Counted from the stretch's first letter, positions 30,205 through 39,758 are shown. The stretch: 64,000 bases of DNA from Chitinophagaceae bacterium PMP191F (GCA_001302245.1 LGYU01000023.1:24234-88233); one strand, 5' to 3'. Made by a program: numbers and translations. Notes: a model not told the origin generated them from the sequence alone.

Positions 30205-30756
30205 TTAATTCCTGTTTTTCCTGAACCGGCTTTCAATCACAGCCAGTTGCTGACTGTTCAGAGACGTCGTTTGCTTCAATACACTGATAAAATAGGCCAC
30301 TTCTTCAGGCTCGGCAGGACATCCCACATTTGCTCCTTTGGCATCGAGCCCTGCCCCCTCCGGACGGATCTGTGAATCGGCCAGCAGATTACCCTGTGTA
30401 TCAAAAATGAGCCAGAAAGGAATACCGGATTCATCTCCGTGGTATTTTACCCTCAATGCCTCAGCATCGGGATTTTCAAGATGCTTGTTATCCTTACTTT
30501 CTGAAACTACCAGGTGACGGATAACAAAATTGTCATCAAAGAATTTCTTACAGACCTTATCATTCATGGAGCTATCCATTTTATGACACCAGGTGCACCA
30601 GGAAGCATGGAACATCACAAATACTTTCTTTTTCTCTTTGGCTGCCTGTTTATATGCCTGCTGTAAAATGTCGTTTGCTGATAAAGAAGCCTGCTGTGCA
30701 ATGGCAACTGATGTCAAAAGAAGTATTGCTGCCATTGCAGATGTGATGTGTTTCAT
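30205..30756 (-). CDS. Periplasmic thioredoxin-family protein
   Basis: 183 residues with a signal peptide (MKHITSAMAAILLLTSVAIAQQ). The thioredoxin fold carries the redox motif FHASWCTWCHKMD, with Cys54 and Cys57. The cis-proline region appears in GIPFWLIFDTQGN. The SWCTWC context resembles DUF255/thioredoxin-7 type proteins, which reduce or repair periplasmic disulfides. It is a single gene, divergent from phoH. Confidence 0.8.
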   Translation of the reverse strand: MKHITSAMAAILLLTSVAIAQQASLSANDILQQAYKQAAKEKKKVFVMFHASWCTWCHKMDSSMNDKVCKKFFDDNFVIRHLVVSESKDNKHLENPDAEALRVKYHGDESGIPFWLIFDTQGNLLADSQIRPEGAGLDAKGANVGCPAEPEEVAYFISVLKQTTSLNSQQLAVIESRFRKNRN

Positions 30757-30924
30757 GTAAAAGAGTTTGGCCGGAAATGAAATTCAGTGTTATTATTGAA
30801 ATTACACAAAACCGAACAATTCAATCCATTGATTGTTAAAACTCTTTACTGGCGCAGGATACAGCACAAAAAATCTTAACGAAACCATGACAGTTCAACT
30901 GATTTTCCACAAACTGTGAATAAG

Positions 30925-30932
30925 TAACTTTG
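30925..30932 (+). promoter_or_regulatory. Probable -7 element for the phoH gene
   Basis: TAACTTTG matches TAnnTTTG. The -33 region is weak (ATTTTC at about 30902). The leader would be about 70-90 bases. Confidence 0.45.
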
Positions 30933-31006
30933 TAGAAATACAGTTCCAAATAATTAAATTTGGATAGACACGCGGGTTAGAAAGAAAAATAGATATTACA
31001 CTATTT

Positions 31007-32056
31007 GTGAACTTAAATCGAAGCTACTTGACAGACACAATCATCAACCTGGAGACCGTAAACCCTATAGAGTTTTTCGGTGTCAACAACGGTAAGCTGG
31101 ATATCCTGAAAAAGAAGTTTCCATTACTTAAAATACTTTCGAGGGGTACGCAGTTAAAGCTAAGCGGAGCGCCAGAACAGATAGACAGTGCGAAAGAGAA
31201 AATAAACCTTATTGTTCAATACCTTCAGCGTAATGGGCATATGAGTGAGAATTACTTTGAGCAGATATTGGGCGGCGATGATGCCGAAACGGTTGACCAC
31301 TTTGTTGACCGTAACCCCAATGATATTCTCGTATTCGGCCCCAATGGTAAAACAGTAAGAGCCAGAACAGCCAACCAGAAGCGCCTGGTAAGCGTGGCAG
31401 AAAAGAATGACATCGTTTTTGCCATAGGTCCTGCCGGTACCGGTAAAACCTATACTGCAGTTGCACTGGCTGTGCGGGCACTCAAAAATAAAATGGTCAA
31501 AAAGATCATTCTTACACGCCCGGCGGTGGAAGCAGGCGAAAGTCTTGGTTTTTTGCCCGGCGATTTGAAAGAAAAGATTGATCCATACCTGCGTCCTTTG
31601 TATGATGCACTGGACGATATGATTCCAGCTGATAAGCTGGGTTATTACATGAGTACCCGTGTTATCGAAATTGCACCGCTGGCTTACATGCGCGGTCGTA
31701 CGCTGGACAATGCCTTTATCATCCTTGACGAGGCGCAAAATGCTACAGACCTGCAATTAAAGATGTTCCTGACCCGTATCGGTGCCAATGCGAAGGCTAT
31801 TATTACGGGCGACATGACCCAGGTGGACCTGCCGAAGAACCAGCGCAGCGGTCTTGAAAAAGCAGTTCGTATCCTGCGTAATGTTGACGGTATTGCTCAT
31901 ATTGAGCTGGACGAGGAAGATGTGGTACGTCACCGCCTGGTAAAAGCTATTATCAAGGCCTACGAGCGTGAAAAGGAAAAAGAGCAGCCAGAACAGCAAC
32001 AGCCCTGGAAAGGTCATAAAAATAAGCCCCAGGACGAAAGTCCTTCAAACGGATAA
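31007..32056 (+). CDS. PhoH family ATPase
   Basis: Up to 349 residues. An N-terminal KH-like region (NPIEFFGVNN ... LKILSRGTQLKLSG) is followed by the PhoH ATPase domain, with Walker A FAIGPAGTGKTYTAVA, LTRPAVEAGESLGFLPGD and Walker B AFIILDEAQNAT. Such proteins are putative RNA-linked ATPases induced by phosphate stress in some bacteria. The start is unusual. The frame opens at a GTG (31007) and has a TTG at 31028, which gives LTDTIINLETVNPIEFF and matches the length of family members better; no ATG is available. The C-terminus is a charged tail. Confidence 0.88.
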   Translation: MNLNRSYLTDTIINLETVNPIEFFGVNNGKLDILKKKFPLLKILSRGTQLKLSGAPEQIDSAKEKINLIVQYLQRNGHMSENYFEQILGGDDAETVDHFVDRNPNDILVFGPNGKTVRARTANQKRLVSVAEKNDIVFAIGPAGTGKTYTAVALAVRALKNKMVKKIILTRPAVEAGESLGFLPGDLKEKIDPYLRPLYDALDDMIPADKLGYYMSTRVIEIAPLAYMRGRTLDNAFIILDEAQNATDLQLKMFLTRIGANAKAIITGDMTQVDLPKNQRSGLEKAVRILRNVDGIAHIELDEEDVVRHRLVKAIIKAYEREKEKEQPEQQQPWKGHKNKPQDESPSNG

Positions 32057-32086
32057 ATGAAAAACCATTTATAAAAAACACTTTTT

Positions 32087-32113
32087 GCCTGCAGAATATC
32101 TGCAGGCTTTTTT
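32087..32113 (+). terminator. Terminator after phoH
   Basis: Stem GCCTGCAG / CTGCAGGC with loop AATAT, followed by six T residues. The -7 motif TACTTTTG (32113-32120) of the following lipoprotein gene starts directly behind it. Confidence 0.88.
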
Positions 32114-32126
32114 ACTTTTGTTCATT

Positions 32127-32522
32127 ATGAAAAAAGCAATCGGATTTTTTACCATACTGGCTGTAGCAGCCTGCAACAACCCCAAAGGATATCAGAAAGC
32201 AGAAGATGCACAGGATGCAGGACGCCAGTTCATCGAAGCCTCCCTGCAGGGAAACTACGAGAAAGCCCGTTTTTACCTGCTGAAAGACTCTGTAAACCTA
32301 CCGTTGCTGGAAAAACAGGAATCCAATTACCAGCACCTGTCTGACAAAGAAAAAAGCCAGTACAGAGATTCTAATATCAGGCCAATTGAAATAAAACCGC
32401 TGAATGATTCAGTAACCAATTATACTTATCATCATACTTCCAATATGAATGATACCACTACCCTCCGCATTGTGAAAGTGAACGGAGAATGGCTGGTGGA
32501 TCTGAAGTCGATTATCAGGTAA
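32127..32522 (+). CDS. Small lipoprotein with DUF4878-like fold
   Basis: 131 residues. The signal peptide ends in a lipobox, TILAVAACNNP. The mature part (DAGRQFIEASLQGNYEKARF ... LRIVKVNGEWLVDL) has the helix-plus-sheet layout of NTF2-like or DUF4878 lipoproteins. The family call is tentative. The ATG at 32127 follows a TAnnTTTG element by only 7 bases, so the mRNA probably has a very short leader. Function unknown. Confidence 0.65.
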   Translation: MKKAIGFFTILAVAACNNPKGYQKAEDAQDAGRQFIEASLQGNYEKARFYLLKDSVNLPLLEKQESNYQHLSDKEKSQYRDSNIRPIEIKPLNDSVTNYTYHHTSNMNDTTTLRIVKVNGEWLVDLKSIIR

Positions 32523-32729
32523 AATTGTGAGGCCGCGGTATAAAACACATACTGCAACAGGATTTTATACATCCTGTTTTGGTTTTCATGTATATTGCAC
32601 CACTTTCCGGTATCCATTAAAAGTCCCCTCCACTAACGATTACAACGCCTTTGAACCGGTAAACCGCGTTTAAAACACAGGCAAACCAGAAACTATTTCT
32701 TAGGTTTGCTCCAAATTTAATTTTAAAAT

Positions 32730-33275
32730 ATGTTAACGGTTTCTCATCCCTGGCATGGTGTTTCTTATGGTGAAAATGCGCCCCGTACTGTCAATGCTGT
32801 GATCGAAATTCCGCAAGGCTCAAGAGCCAAGTATGAAATTGACAAAGAAAGCGGGTTGTTAAAGCTCGACAGGGTTATTTACTCTTCATTTTACTACCCC
32901 AGTAATTATGGCTTTATTCCTCAAACCTATGGTTACGATAAAGATCCGCTGGACATCCTGGTAATTACTCCCCAGTCTATACAGCCAATGTGCCTGGTAG
33001 AAGCAAAAGTGATCGGTGTAATGCAGATGATTGACAATGGCGATGCAGATGATAAGATCATTGCTGTTGCAGCCCACGATCCCAGTGTAAATCACTATAA
33101 TAACATTGAAGAACTGCCACGTCATTTCTTCGATGAGCTGCGTCACTTCTTTGAAGAATACAAACGCCTGGAAAATAAAACAGTAAAGGTGGAAGAGTTT
33201 GGCGACAAATCAACTGCCCTGAAAATTGTAGGAGACAGTATCAAATATTACGACGAACATTTCCGGAAGAAATAA
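32730..33275 (+). CDS. ppa: Inorganic pyrophosphatase
   Basis: 181 residues; hydrolyses pyrophosphate and so drives biosynthetic reactions. The family I motifs are present: [42 protein letters not shown] (Mg-binding aspartates) and [14 protein letters not shown]. The C-terminal helix segment is [19 protein letters not shown]. Full length. TAGGTTTG at 32701-32708 could be its -7 element. It is closed by a strong hairpin. Confidence 0.95.
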   Translation: MLTVSHPWHGVSYGENAPRTVNAVIEIPQGSRAKYEIDKESGLLKLDRVIYSSFYYPSNYGFIPQTYGYDKDPLDILVITPQSIQPMCLVEAKVIGVMQMIDNGDADDKIIAVAAHDPSVNHYNNIEELPRHFFDELRHFFEEYKRLENKTVKVEEFGDKSTALKIVGDSIKYYDEHFRKK

Positions 33276-33292
33276 CCGGTACAAAGTTGATA

Positions 33293-33335
33293 AAGAACAG
33301 CCTGCTATCACCAGACAGCAGGCTGTTCTTATTTA
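33293..33335. terminator. Bidirectional terminator between ppa and the NlpC/P60 gene
   Basis: A 13-bp stem AGAACAGCCTGCT / AGCAGGCTGTTCT (33294-33329) with a 10-base loop, followed by TATTT. It lies between convergent genes. Confidence 0.88.
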
Positions 33336-34100
33336 AAAGTATCTTTTGATGATGCGTAGCTGGTGGGTTCTCAAACCGGTATCTGCATTGATAATACCGG
33401 CATTATCAATCCGGTCAATACGCACTTTTCCTGATGAGTGAATGATTTCATGATCATTCAGCAAAATACCTACGTGATAAATGCGACCTTCTGCATTATC
33501 AAAGAAAGCCAGATCACCGCAACGTGCTTCCTGTAAAAAGCCTACTACTTCGCCCTGTGTAGCCTGCAGTGAGGAATCCCTTAATAACCGGATGTTGAAC
33601 AACCGGAAAATACCCTGTACAAAACCACTGCAATCTACTCCAAACACAGAACGACCACCCCACAGATAAGGTGTATTCAGCCATTTTCGGGCTTTTACTC
33701 CAATCGCATCGGGTACAGGCGTAGCCGTAGCAGCATTCCATGCGCTACCGGCATGATAGCTTATAGCATAGGGCCCGATCCGGATCACTTCATGTGCAGG
33801 TGCCAGGATGGGAGTAGCCATTGATAAATGTGCAGGTACGCCGTTAATAGTTGCCTCATCCATCCAGTCGCCCACATAAATACCATTACCGTTACCAACC
33901 GGCAACGTTTCTGATTCAACCAACTGGCTATACTGGCACCAGCCTTCATAACCATCGTACAGGCACTTTATCTTTGCAAATTCTTTATCCTTTTCCAGTA
34001 CTTCTGCACTTTCGCCCAATAACAACTGGCTTACCATCTCACTTCTGTGAGCAGCTTCTGCGCGCAACGGTGCTACCGGAACAATACAGGTTGCATACAT
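33333..34100 (-). CDS. NlpC/P60 peptidoglycan hydrolase with SH3 domains
   Basis: 255 residues. An N-terminal bacterial SH3-like region (PVAPLRAEAAHRSEMVSQLL ... GWCQYSQL) precedes the C40 peptidase domain. The catalytic set is Cys157 in FGVDCSGFVQG, His209 in IYHVGILL and a third polar residue near His221 (EIIHSSG). NTPYLWGG precedes the cysteine as usual. Family members cut gamma-D-glutamyl-diamino-acid bonds in peptidoglycan stem peptides. There is no clear signal peptide, so either the start lies elsewhere or the enzyme recycles cytoplasmic peptides, as YkfC-like enzymes do. Confidence 0.85.
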   Translation of the reverse strand: MYATCIVPVAPLRAEAAHRSEMVSQLLLGESAEVLEKDKEFAKIKCLYDGYEGWCQYSQLVESETLPVGNGNGIYVGDWMDEATINGVPAHLSMATPILAPAHEVIRIGPYAISYHAGSAWNAATATPVPDAIGVKARKWLNTPYLWGGRSVFGVDCSGFVQGIFRLFNIRLLRDSSLQATQGEVVGFLQEARCGDLAFFDNAEGRIYHVGILLNDHEIIHSSGKVRIDRIDNAGIINADTGLRTHQLRIIKRYF

Positions 34101-34374
34101 TGGTATAATTTTTTAAAACAAACATTACCGGACATGGTACCAACACCACAATGAAACAATCAATAACAGCGTTTGTACATCCGGTTACAGGAATGTAAAG
34201 TACTATTTAAACAGCATACATCCATCACACAACGATCGCTTACCATCAATGTATTGACAGAATAACACATTGCTGTAATGAATTAACAAAACAATCAAAA
34301 AAAGAACCGATCAGTTTGTGTGAAATTTTGCCAAAGCAGCATCTTTAAAAAAGAAAATAGCTAATTTTCGAACC

Positions 34375-34950
34375 GTGAAAGCTGACCGACACACACATAT
34401 AAGCGATCAACAACTGCTGGAACATTTCTACCAGGATCACAATAACCAGTGGTTGGGGATCTTATTGGAACGGTATACCCTGTTGTTGCTGGGTGTGTGC
34501 ATGAAATACCTGAAAAATGAAGAAGAGGCCCGTGACAGTGTTCAGCATATCTTTCTGAAGGTGATCACAGAGATGCATAAGTACAAGGTGGATTATTTCA
34601 AATCATGGTTGTACATGGTAGCCAAAAATCATTGTTTAATGAGGCTGCGCGACAGGCAGAATAAACATGCTACCGAGATCAAGGAACAAATGATCATAGC
34701 AGAAGATGAGACCAACCTACAGCAACACCTGGCCAAAGACCGCCAGTTGGAATTGATGACACAGTGTTTACAGGAACTGAACAACGAGCAGAAACAGTGC
34801 GTAACTTTGTTTTACCTGGATAAGCGTTCATACCAGGAAATAGCTGAAATTACAGGCTATTCGCTGATGCAGGTAAAAAGCTATATTCAGAACGGGAAAA
34901 GAAATCTGAAAATATTACTGGAACGTAAAATGGATATCCAGGATCAATAA
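34375..34950 (+). CDS. ECF-type RNA polymerase sigma factor
   Basis: 191 residues. Region 2 is visible as YLKNEEEARDSVQHIFLKVI ... FKSWLYMVAKNHCLMRLRD. Region 4 is visible as LNNEQKQCVTLFYLDKRSYQ with EIAEITGYSLMQVKSYIQNG. It starts with GTG. The next gene, 23 bases downstream, encodes a small membrane protein that probably acts as its anti-sigma factor. Such pairs usually control envelope functions in this phylum. The target genes cannot be read from the window. Confidence 0.88.
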   Translation: MKADRHTHISDQQLLEHFYQDHNNQWLGILLERYTLLLLGVCMKYLKNEEEARDSVQHIFLKVITEMHKYKVDYFKSWLYMVAKNHCLMRLRDRQNKHATEIKEQMIIAEDETNLQQHLAKDRQLELMTQCLQELNNEQKQCVTLFYLDKRSYQEIAEITGYSLMQVKSYIQNGKRNLKILLERKMDIQDQ

Positions 34951-34973
34951 CAGGCAACAGCCTACACACATCC

Positions 34974-35339
34974 ATGAACAATGATTTATTAAACATATTA
35001 TCTAACAGCAACAAGGACATCGACAACCAGAAGTTGATGGACTACCTGAGTGGTAGCCTGTCTGAACAGGAAAAGCACGAAGTGGAAACATGGATGCTTG
35101 ACAACGATTTTGCCAATGATGCCATAGAAGGCCTGGAACAGGTGGACAATACCCGCAGACTTGAATCGCTGGTAGACCAGCTGAACAAAGACCTGCATAA
35201 AAAACTGCAACAGAAAAACGCCCGCAAGGCCAAAAGAAAACTAAAAGAATATCCCTGGATCTATTTTGCAGTAATACTGGTACTGGTACTGGTGGTACTG
35301 GGCTTTTTCGTTATTCACTATTTACAACACGGCAAATAG
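34974..35339 (+). CDS. Single-pass membrane protein, probable anti-sigma partner
   Basis: 121 residues. The cytoplasmic N-terminus has the segment DYLSGSLSEQEKHEVETWM typical of Bacteroidota anti-sigma-like proteins, although no zinc-binding HxxxCxxC is present. A basic coiled region precedes one TM helix (about residues 94-114, YFAVILVLVLVVLGFFVIHY). Position directly after the ECF sigma gene, membrane anchoring and the acidic N-terminal domain suggest it sequesters that sigma factor; this is inference. Confidence 0.65.
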   Translation: MNNDLLNILSNSNKDIDNQKLMDYLSGSLSEQEKHEVETWMLDNDFANDAIEGLEQVDNTRRLESLVDQLNKDLHKKLQQKNARKAKRKLKEYPWIYFAVILVLVLVVLGFFVIHYLQHGK

Positions 35340-35355
35340 CAGCTTATACCTGCAA

Positions 35356-35388
35356 TAAAAAAGCCCTGCCGTGCAGAGCTTTTACTTA
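35356..35388. terminator. Terminator between the sigma operon and the LEA-like gene
   Basis: Stem AAAAGCCCTGC / GCAGAGCTTTT with loop CGT and one mismatch. It has A-runs upstream and a T-run downstream and lies between convergent genes. Confidence 0.75.
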
Positions 35389-35389
35389 C

Positions 35390-35689
35390 TTATTTTGCCG
35401 GTTCTTCAGGTGGAGGAGTATCTGTATGACCATCAAATTTGTCAACTACTTTGCCCCATAGCTTTTTGGCACCTGCTGTAAGATCTTCCAGTTTGTCTTC
35501 TGCAACATCTTTCCATTCTTCTGCTTTGTCTTTTACGTTATCCCAGGCCTCTTCAGCTTTATCACTTATCTTATCCCATGTTTCACCGGCTTTTTCCGCT
35601 GCTGCATCTTTTAGTTCAGCAGCTTTATCTTTTGCCTGTTCCAGTTTTTCTTCAGCCTTTGCACTGAATGACGACTTGTTGTCTTCCAT
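35390..35689 (-). CDS. LEA-like / YtxH-like helical repeat protein
   Basis: 99 residues with no signal peptide. About 80% is a chain of charged amphipathic repeats of Lys, Glu, Ala and Trp (KAEEKLEQAKDKAAELKD, WDKISDKAEEAWDNVKDK), in roughly 11-residue periods. The end is proline-rich (TDTPPPEEPAK). The pattern matches late-embryogenesis-abundant and YtxH/CsbD-type stress proteins, which protect proteins or membranes on drying or osmotic stress. The role here is inferred from composition only. Confidence 0.6.
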   Translation of the reverse strand: MEDNKSSFSAKAEEKLEQAKDKAAELKDAAAEKAGETWDKISDKAEEAWDNVKDKAEEWKDVAEDKLEDLTAGAKKLWGKVVDKFDGHTDTPPPEEPAK

Positions 35690-35819
35690 ACAAGAGATTT
35701 TTAAGGTGAATAAATAGATCAGGTTTCCCAGGGAAAGCTATAGACTAAAACGGAAGGTAATATTTAAAGATACCGAAATATGATTATACCATATGTAAAG
35801 TAAATGTTACCAGGCTATC

Positions 35820-36296
35820 TTAATACTCTACTTTATCGCCTTTGCTTATCCACGTCTGCCACAAGCTATCAGCTTCCTCATCGGGCAGTTGTATCATCTG
35901 TATTTTACGCTCATGGTAAGGCACATTCAGTTCTTCGTATATCATAGAGTCGTCAAAACCAGCATGTGACGCATCAAAACGACTGCTGGCAAAGTATACC
36001 TTTGAAGGTCTGGCCCAGTAAATGGCTCCCATGCACATAGGGCAGGGTTCGCAGGAAGTATACAATTCGCACCCTGTAAGCTGAAAGGTGCCCAGATTGG
36101 CACAGGCATCGCGTATGGCCACGACTTCGGCATGTGCCGTAGGATCATTGCCGGCTATTACCTGGTTACATCCCCTGCCTACAATTTCATTGTCTTTTAC
36201 TATTACACAACCGAAAGGGCCACCCTGACCGCTGTTCATTCCGTTCCGGGCCAGATCAACTGCCGCCCGTATAAATTGCCGTTCACGTTCCGTCAT
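35820..36296 (-). CDS. Nucleoside/guanine deaminase of the cytidine deaminase fold
   Basis: 158 residues. The zinc site is His55 with catalytic Glu57 in DPTAHAEVVAIRDAC, and Cys85 and Cys88 in TSCEPCPMCMGAIYWA. Length, the AHAE motif and the C-terminal IQLPDEEADSLWQTW fit guanine deaminase (GuaD)-like proteins rather than tRNA adenosine deaminase TadA. The reaction would turn guanine into xanthine. I start at the ATG at 36296 (MTERERQFIRAAVDLA), because the longer ORF overlaps the divergent M61 promoter region. Confidence 0.85.
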   Translation of the reverse strand: MTERERQFIRAAVDLARNGMNSGQGGPFGCVIVKDNEIVGRGCNQVIAGNDPTAHAEVVAIRDACANLGTFQLTGCELYTSCEPCPMCMGAIYWARPSKVYFASSRFDASHAGFDDSMIYEELNVPYHERKIQMIQLPDEEADSLWQTWISKGDKVEY

Positions 36297-36381
36297 GGTA
36301 TCGTAATTTGTTGGTTCAAATGTACAAAATAGCCAGGGCAAACAGCTTCCGGCATTTTCTATAACCAGAACAAGTATCAGC

Positions 36382-38193
36382 ATGAAAAAGACCGCGCTTC
36401 TGCTTTCATCACTGCTGTGCATCACTATGATGTATGCACAAAAGATCAGTTATGTTGTTTCTTTTCCCAATATTGCTCATCATGAAGCCAGCATTGCACT
36501 TTCGGTCAGCGGCCTTCCTGCTACCCAAAGTGCTGTATTCAGAATGAGCCGTTCTTCTCCCGGACGTTACGCCACCCATGAATTTGGCAAGAACGTATAC
36601 GATGTTAAGGCGTTTGATAAATCAGGGAAACCCATTACTGTAAATCGTGTGGATGGTGATGTATATGAAGTACCCAAACACGATGGTTTTGTAAAACTGG
36701 AATACATCCTGTATGCCAACTATCCCGATGGCACTTATGCCGGTATTGATCCGCAAAGCATTCATCTGAATATGCCCGCCACCTTTATGTGGGTAAAAGG
36801 AATGGACAAAGCACCTATTGAAGTAAAGTTCAATATTCCCCAGGGAAAGAACTGGACCATTGCCACCCAATTGAAACACACCAGCGATCCTACCCTGTTT
36901 ACAGCACCGGGATTGCAATACTTTATGGACTCTCCCACCAAGATCGGTAACCTAATCTGGAAAGAATGGATGCTGAAAAATCCCAATGGTAAAAGCTATC
37001 AGTTCAGACTGGCACTGGAGGCACAATGCAGTGATACGCTTGCAGCTACCTTTGCCACCAAAATAGCGCGTATTGTAAAAGAAGCACAGGCAGTATATGG
37101 CGAGGTGCCCGATTACGATTATGGTTCCTATACATTTATTGCCAGTATTAATCCATACGTTTTTGGTGATGGCATGGAGCACCGCAATTCTACCATGATC
37201 TCATCCGGCCGCGTTTTTGACGGCAACAATAACAATCTTGGCGTTTTTGCCCATGAGTTTTTTCACTGCTGGAATGTAGAACGCATCCGTCCGAAAACAC
37301 TGGAACCTTTCAATTTTGAGAAAAGCAATATGAGCAATGAGTTGTGGTGTGCCGAAGGCTTTACCCAGTATTATGGTGGTCTGCTGATGAAACGTGCCGG
37401 TTTACAGGAAGAAGAAGGCTTTTTACGTGCCATTGCGGGTCTGATCAATACCAAAGAGAATACAGCAGGCGCTAAACGTTTTTCACCTGTTGCCGTAAGT
37501 CGCCATGCTGTATTTGTAGATGCAGGTGTTGCAATAGACAAAACGAATTATCCGAACATGTATACCTCGTACTACCCGTATGGCGGCGCTATTGCACTGG
37601 CACTGGACCTTACACTGCGTGCACAATTTAAAAACCTGACACTGGACAGCTATATGACTGCACTGTGGAAAAAGTTCGGTAAAACAGAAGTAGCCTATAC
37701 TGTTCACGGGTTGCAACAAGTACTGGCCGAAGTAACCGGTGACGCGGCTTTTGCAGCTGATTTCTTCAATAAGTATATCAACGGTACAGAATCGTTCAAT
37801 TACAAACCGCTGCTGGCAAAAGCAGGCCTGGTACTGAAAAGAACAGAAGAAGGCAGACCCTGGCTGGGCAATGTACAGTTTAAAGATGGGATGGTAATTG
37901 GCTCTAGTACCATTATCGGCACTCCTTTATATGAAGCAGGATTGGACACCGACGATCAACTGGTGCAGGTAAACGGAAAACCCGTTATCAGCCTGAGCGA
38001 ACTGCTGAAAAGCTGTAAACCCGGCGATAAACTGGAACTGGAATACAAACACCGCGGCGAACCCCAAACCACTACCCTGGTAGTAGGAGAAAGTCCTATG
38101 CTATCTGTAAGTACCTACGAAAAAGAAGGAATGGCTGTAACAGAAGATATGAAGTCGTTCCGCAGCAAGTGGATCAACTCTCAGATAGAATGA
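36382..38193 (+). CDS. M61 family metallopeptidase (glycyl aminopeptidase-like)
   Basis: 603 residues with a signal peptide (MKKTALLLSSLLCITMMYAQ). An N-terminal beta domain is followed by the catalytic domain with HEFFH at residues 291-295 in GVFAHEFFHCWNVERIRPK and the third ligand region LWCAEGFTQYYGG. A C-terminal PDZ domain has GTPLYEAGLDTDDQLVQVNG. M61 enzymes cut N-terminal glycine, and the signal peptide places it in the periplasm or outside. Full length. It has its own terminator-like hairpins downstream. Confidence 0.92.
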   Translation: MKKTALLLSSLLCITMMYAQKISYVVSFPNIAHHEASIALSVSGLPATQSAVFRMSRSSPGRYATHEFGKNVYDVKAFDKSGKPITVNRVDGDVYEVPKHDGFVKLEYILYANYPDGTYAGIDPQSIHLNMPATFMWVKGMDKAPIEVKFNIPQGKNWTIATQLKHTSDPTLFTAPGLQYFMDSPTKIGNLIWKEWMLKNPNGKSYQFRLALEAQCSDTLAATFATKIARIVKEAQAVYGEVPDYDYGSYTFIASINPYVFGDGMEHRNSTMISSGRVFDGNNNNLGVFAHEFFHCWNVERIRPKTLEPFNFEKSNMSNELWCAEGFTQYYGGLLMKRAGLQEEEGFLRAIAGLINTKENTAGAKRFSPVAVSRHAVFVDAGVAIDKTNYPNMYTSYYPYGGAIALALDLTLRAQFKNLTLDSYMTALWKKFGKTEVAYTVHGLQQVLAEVTGDAAFAADFFNKYINGTESFNYKPLLAKAGLVLKRTEEGRPWLGNVQFKDGMVIGSSTIIGTPLYEAGLDTDDQLVQVNGKPVISLSELLKSCKPGDKLELEYKHRGEPQTTTLVVGESPMLSVSTYEKEGMAVTEDMKSFRSKWINSQIE

Positions 38194-38202
38194 AGAATAG
38201 CT

Positions 38203-38238
38203 GTTAGCGGTAGGTATTAGCCATTGGCAGTAATGCCA
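38203..38238. repeat. Degenerate heptads after the M61 gene
   Basis: TAGCTGT, TAGCGGT, AGGTATT, AGCCATT, GGCAGT in 7-base steps. It is the same type of element as that at the end of bioB (5833-5860), here directly behind another stop codon. Confidence 0.45.
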
Positions 38239-38284
38239 CTAACTCTTTGGGAAATTATACTAACCGGTTTCCGGAATTAATTAC

Positions 38285-38434
38285 AACAGGAAGGCCCGGC
38301 AATGCCGGGGCCTTCCTGTTGCATGCTGTTACGCTCAATATTGATCCCTGCGGGTGATATCCCATACGCTTACAAAGCAGGGTTTCCGAAGGGTTATATA
38401 ACAAAACAGCCCCGGACAATGCCGGAGCTATTTT
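38285..38434. terminator. Two GC-rich hairpins between convergent genes
   Basis: Hairpin 1 (38285-38320) pairs AACAGGAAGGCCC with GGGGCCTTCCTGTT around a GGC/GCC core, with a one-base bulge. Hairpin 2 (38408-38429) pairs AGCCCCGG with CCGGAGCT and is followed by ATTTTTATCTTTT, a standard T-tail on the plus strand. The second is the better terminator for the M61 gene. Confidence 0.7.
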
Positions 38435-38454
38435 TATCTTTTGATCATTGATAT

Positions 38455-38502
38455 TGAGCCTTTACTCACTATTGACCTATTCACCACTCACCTATTGATA
38501 TT
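38455..38502. repeat. C-rich heptad block
   Basis: ACTCACT, ATTGACC, TATTCACC, ACTCACC, TATTGA: degenerate 7-base repeats of the ATTCACC/ACTCACC type, overlapping the 3' end of the convergent lipoprotein gene. Confidence 0.45.
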
Positions 38503-39541
38503 GAATATAAATAGGCTGCGGTTTCAGTTTCAATACTTCCTGTGGCGTCATAATACGGCTGTTCGCTTCACGAAAATCGTTTTTGTAGAACAATTTAAAC
38601 CCGGTGAACTGTACAGGCTCTTTGTAAATAAAATGATAATAAGTGTTCAGCTTACGGGCTTGCGCACCCCAGCCATCCATATCCATTACCACCTGTACTT
38701 CAGGTTGTGTTTTGATCTGTTTGTAGTTGGTTACCATGGCCTGTGTAAAACGATGCACTACCAGTATTTTGGGAGGCAGATTATTTTCCTTTACCAGTTT
38801 TGCCAGGTAGTTTGTTGCGTAGTTGATATCAGCAGCATCATACGTTCCGATTACAGAACCGGGTTTTTTGCCGGTCTTCATCGAAAACTCCGGATCTATA
38901 CCTAAATGCACCTGTGGCATCCTGAGGTATTTTTCCAACAAAGGCAATTCGTCCTGAAGGGTTCCTAACCCTACCTGAACGTCAATGAATACCAGTGCGT
39001 TGATCTTTTCAGCCATCGCCAGTATCTTATCGATCTGGGTAAATGGCATACGCAAACGGTATTTGCCGGCCGCACCGGGACTTCCCTGTGCTGTAACGGC
39101 TATATAATGCAGGGCTGGTATCACTTCCAGGCTGGTATCAGCCGCCTGCCACCTTTTTACTTCACCCTGAAGTTTCTCAAGCATTTCTTTTTCAGGCAAT
39201 TCGCCCAGAATACCCATTTTGGTGCTGTACAGGTTGCCATAAAAAGCAATGATGCGTTTGAATGGTAAAATAGCACCGGCATTGGGATAAGCCGCCGATT
39301 TTACCGGCCATCTTCCGGTTGTGTCGCCATTGGCCAGTTTCACAGAAAGGGCATCAAAACGAGCCGTATCAAGTGTTAAAGCAGGTGCGGGGGGAACAGC
39401 AGTCTGTACATTATCAGTATCATGCTTCTGTTGCTTCACTTCCGGCCCGGCAGCATGAGCTCCTCCGTTTTCGCAGGAGGATAATAAGAGCACTAAAAAC
39501 GCGGAAAATACCGCCAGTTTCAACAAAGTAGGTTGTTTCAT
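38492..39541 (-). CDS. Lipoprotein of unknown function
   Basis: 349 residues. The signal peptide ends in the lipobox LVLLLSSCENGG. A low-complexity linker is followed by a compact domain of about 250 residues (IIAFYGNLYSTKMGILG ... VFIDVQVGLGTLQDELPLL ... HLGIDPEFSMKTGKKPGS). Alternating strands and helices with acidic ends suggest a TIM-barrel-like or glycosidase-like fold. The family is not recognised. It is probably anchored in the outer or inner membrane. Confidence 0.65.
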   Translation of the reverse strand: MKQPTLLKLAVFSAFLVLLLSSCENGGAHAAGPEVKQQKHDTDNVQTAVPPAPALTLDTARFDALSVKLANGDTTGRWPVKSAAYPNAGAILPFKRIIAFYGNLYSTKMGILGELPEKEMLEKLQGEVKRWQAADTSLEVIPALHYIAVTAQGSPGAAGKYRLRMPFTQIDKILAMAEKINALVFIDVQVGLGTLQDELPLLEKYLRMPQVHLGIDPEFSMKTGKKPGSVIGTYDAADINYATNYLAKLVKENNLPPKILVVHRFTQAMVTNYKQIKTQPEVQVVMDMDGWGAQARKLNTYYHFIYKEPVQFTGFKLFYKNDFREANSRIMTPQEVLKLKPQPIYIQYQ

Positions 39542-39758
39542 TAATAGGTTATTTTTTTACGGGGGTACGTTCGTAATATAAAAAGATAAACAGGGGCGTA
39601 AATTGCTAAAAACGTGGTACTAAGCAAAATATTTTAATAACCTTGTGAATCTTTTTACAGTTTTTGGGGTCATGTTCTGCCACAGAAGTAGGAAATCGCC
39701 TCTCCCCGATGGTAACTTCATGGTATGATATTTTAGGATAGTTCTTAAAATGTTTATT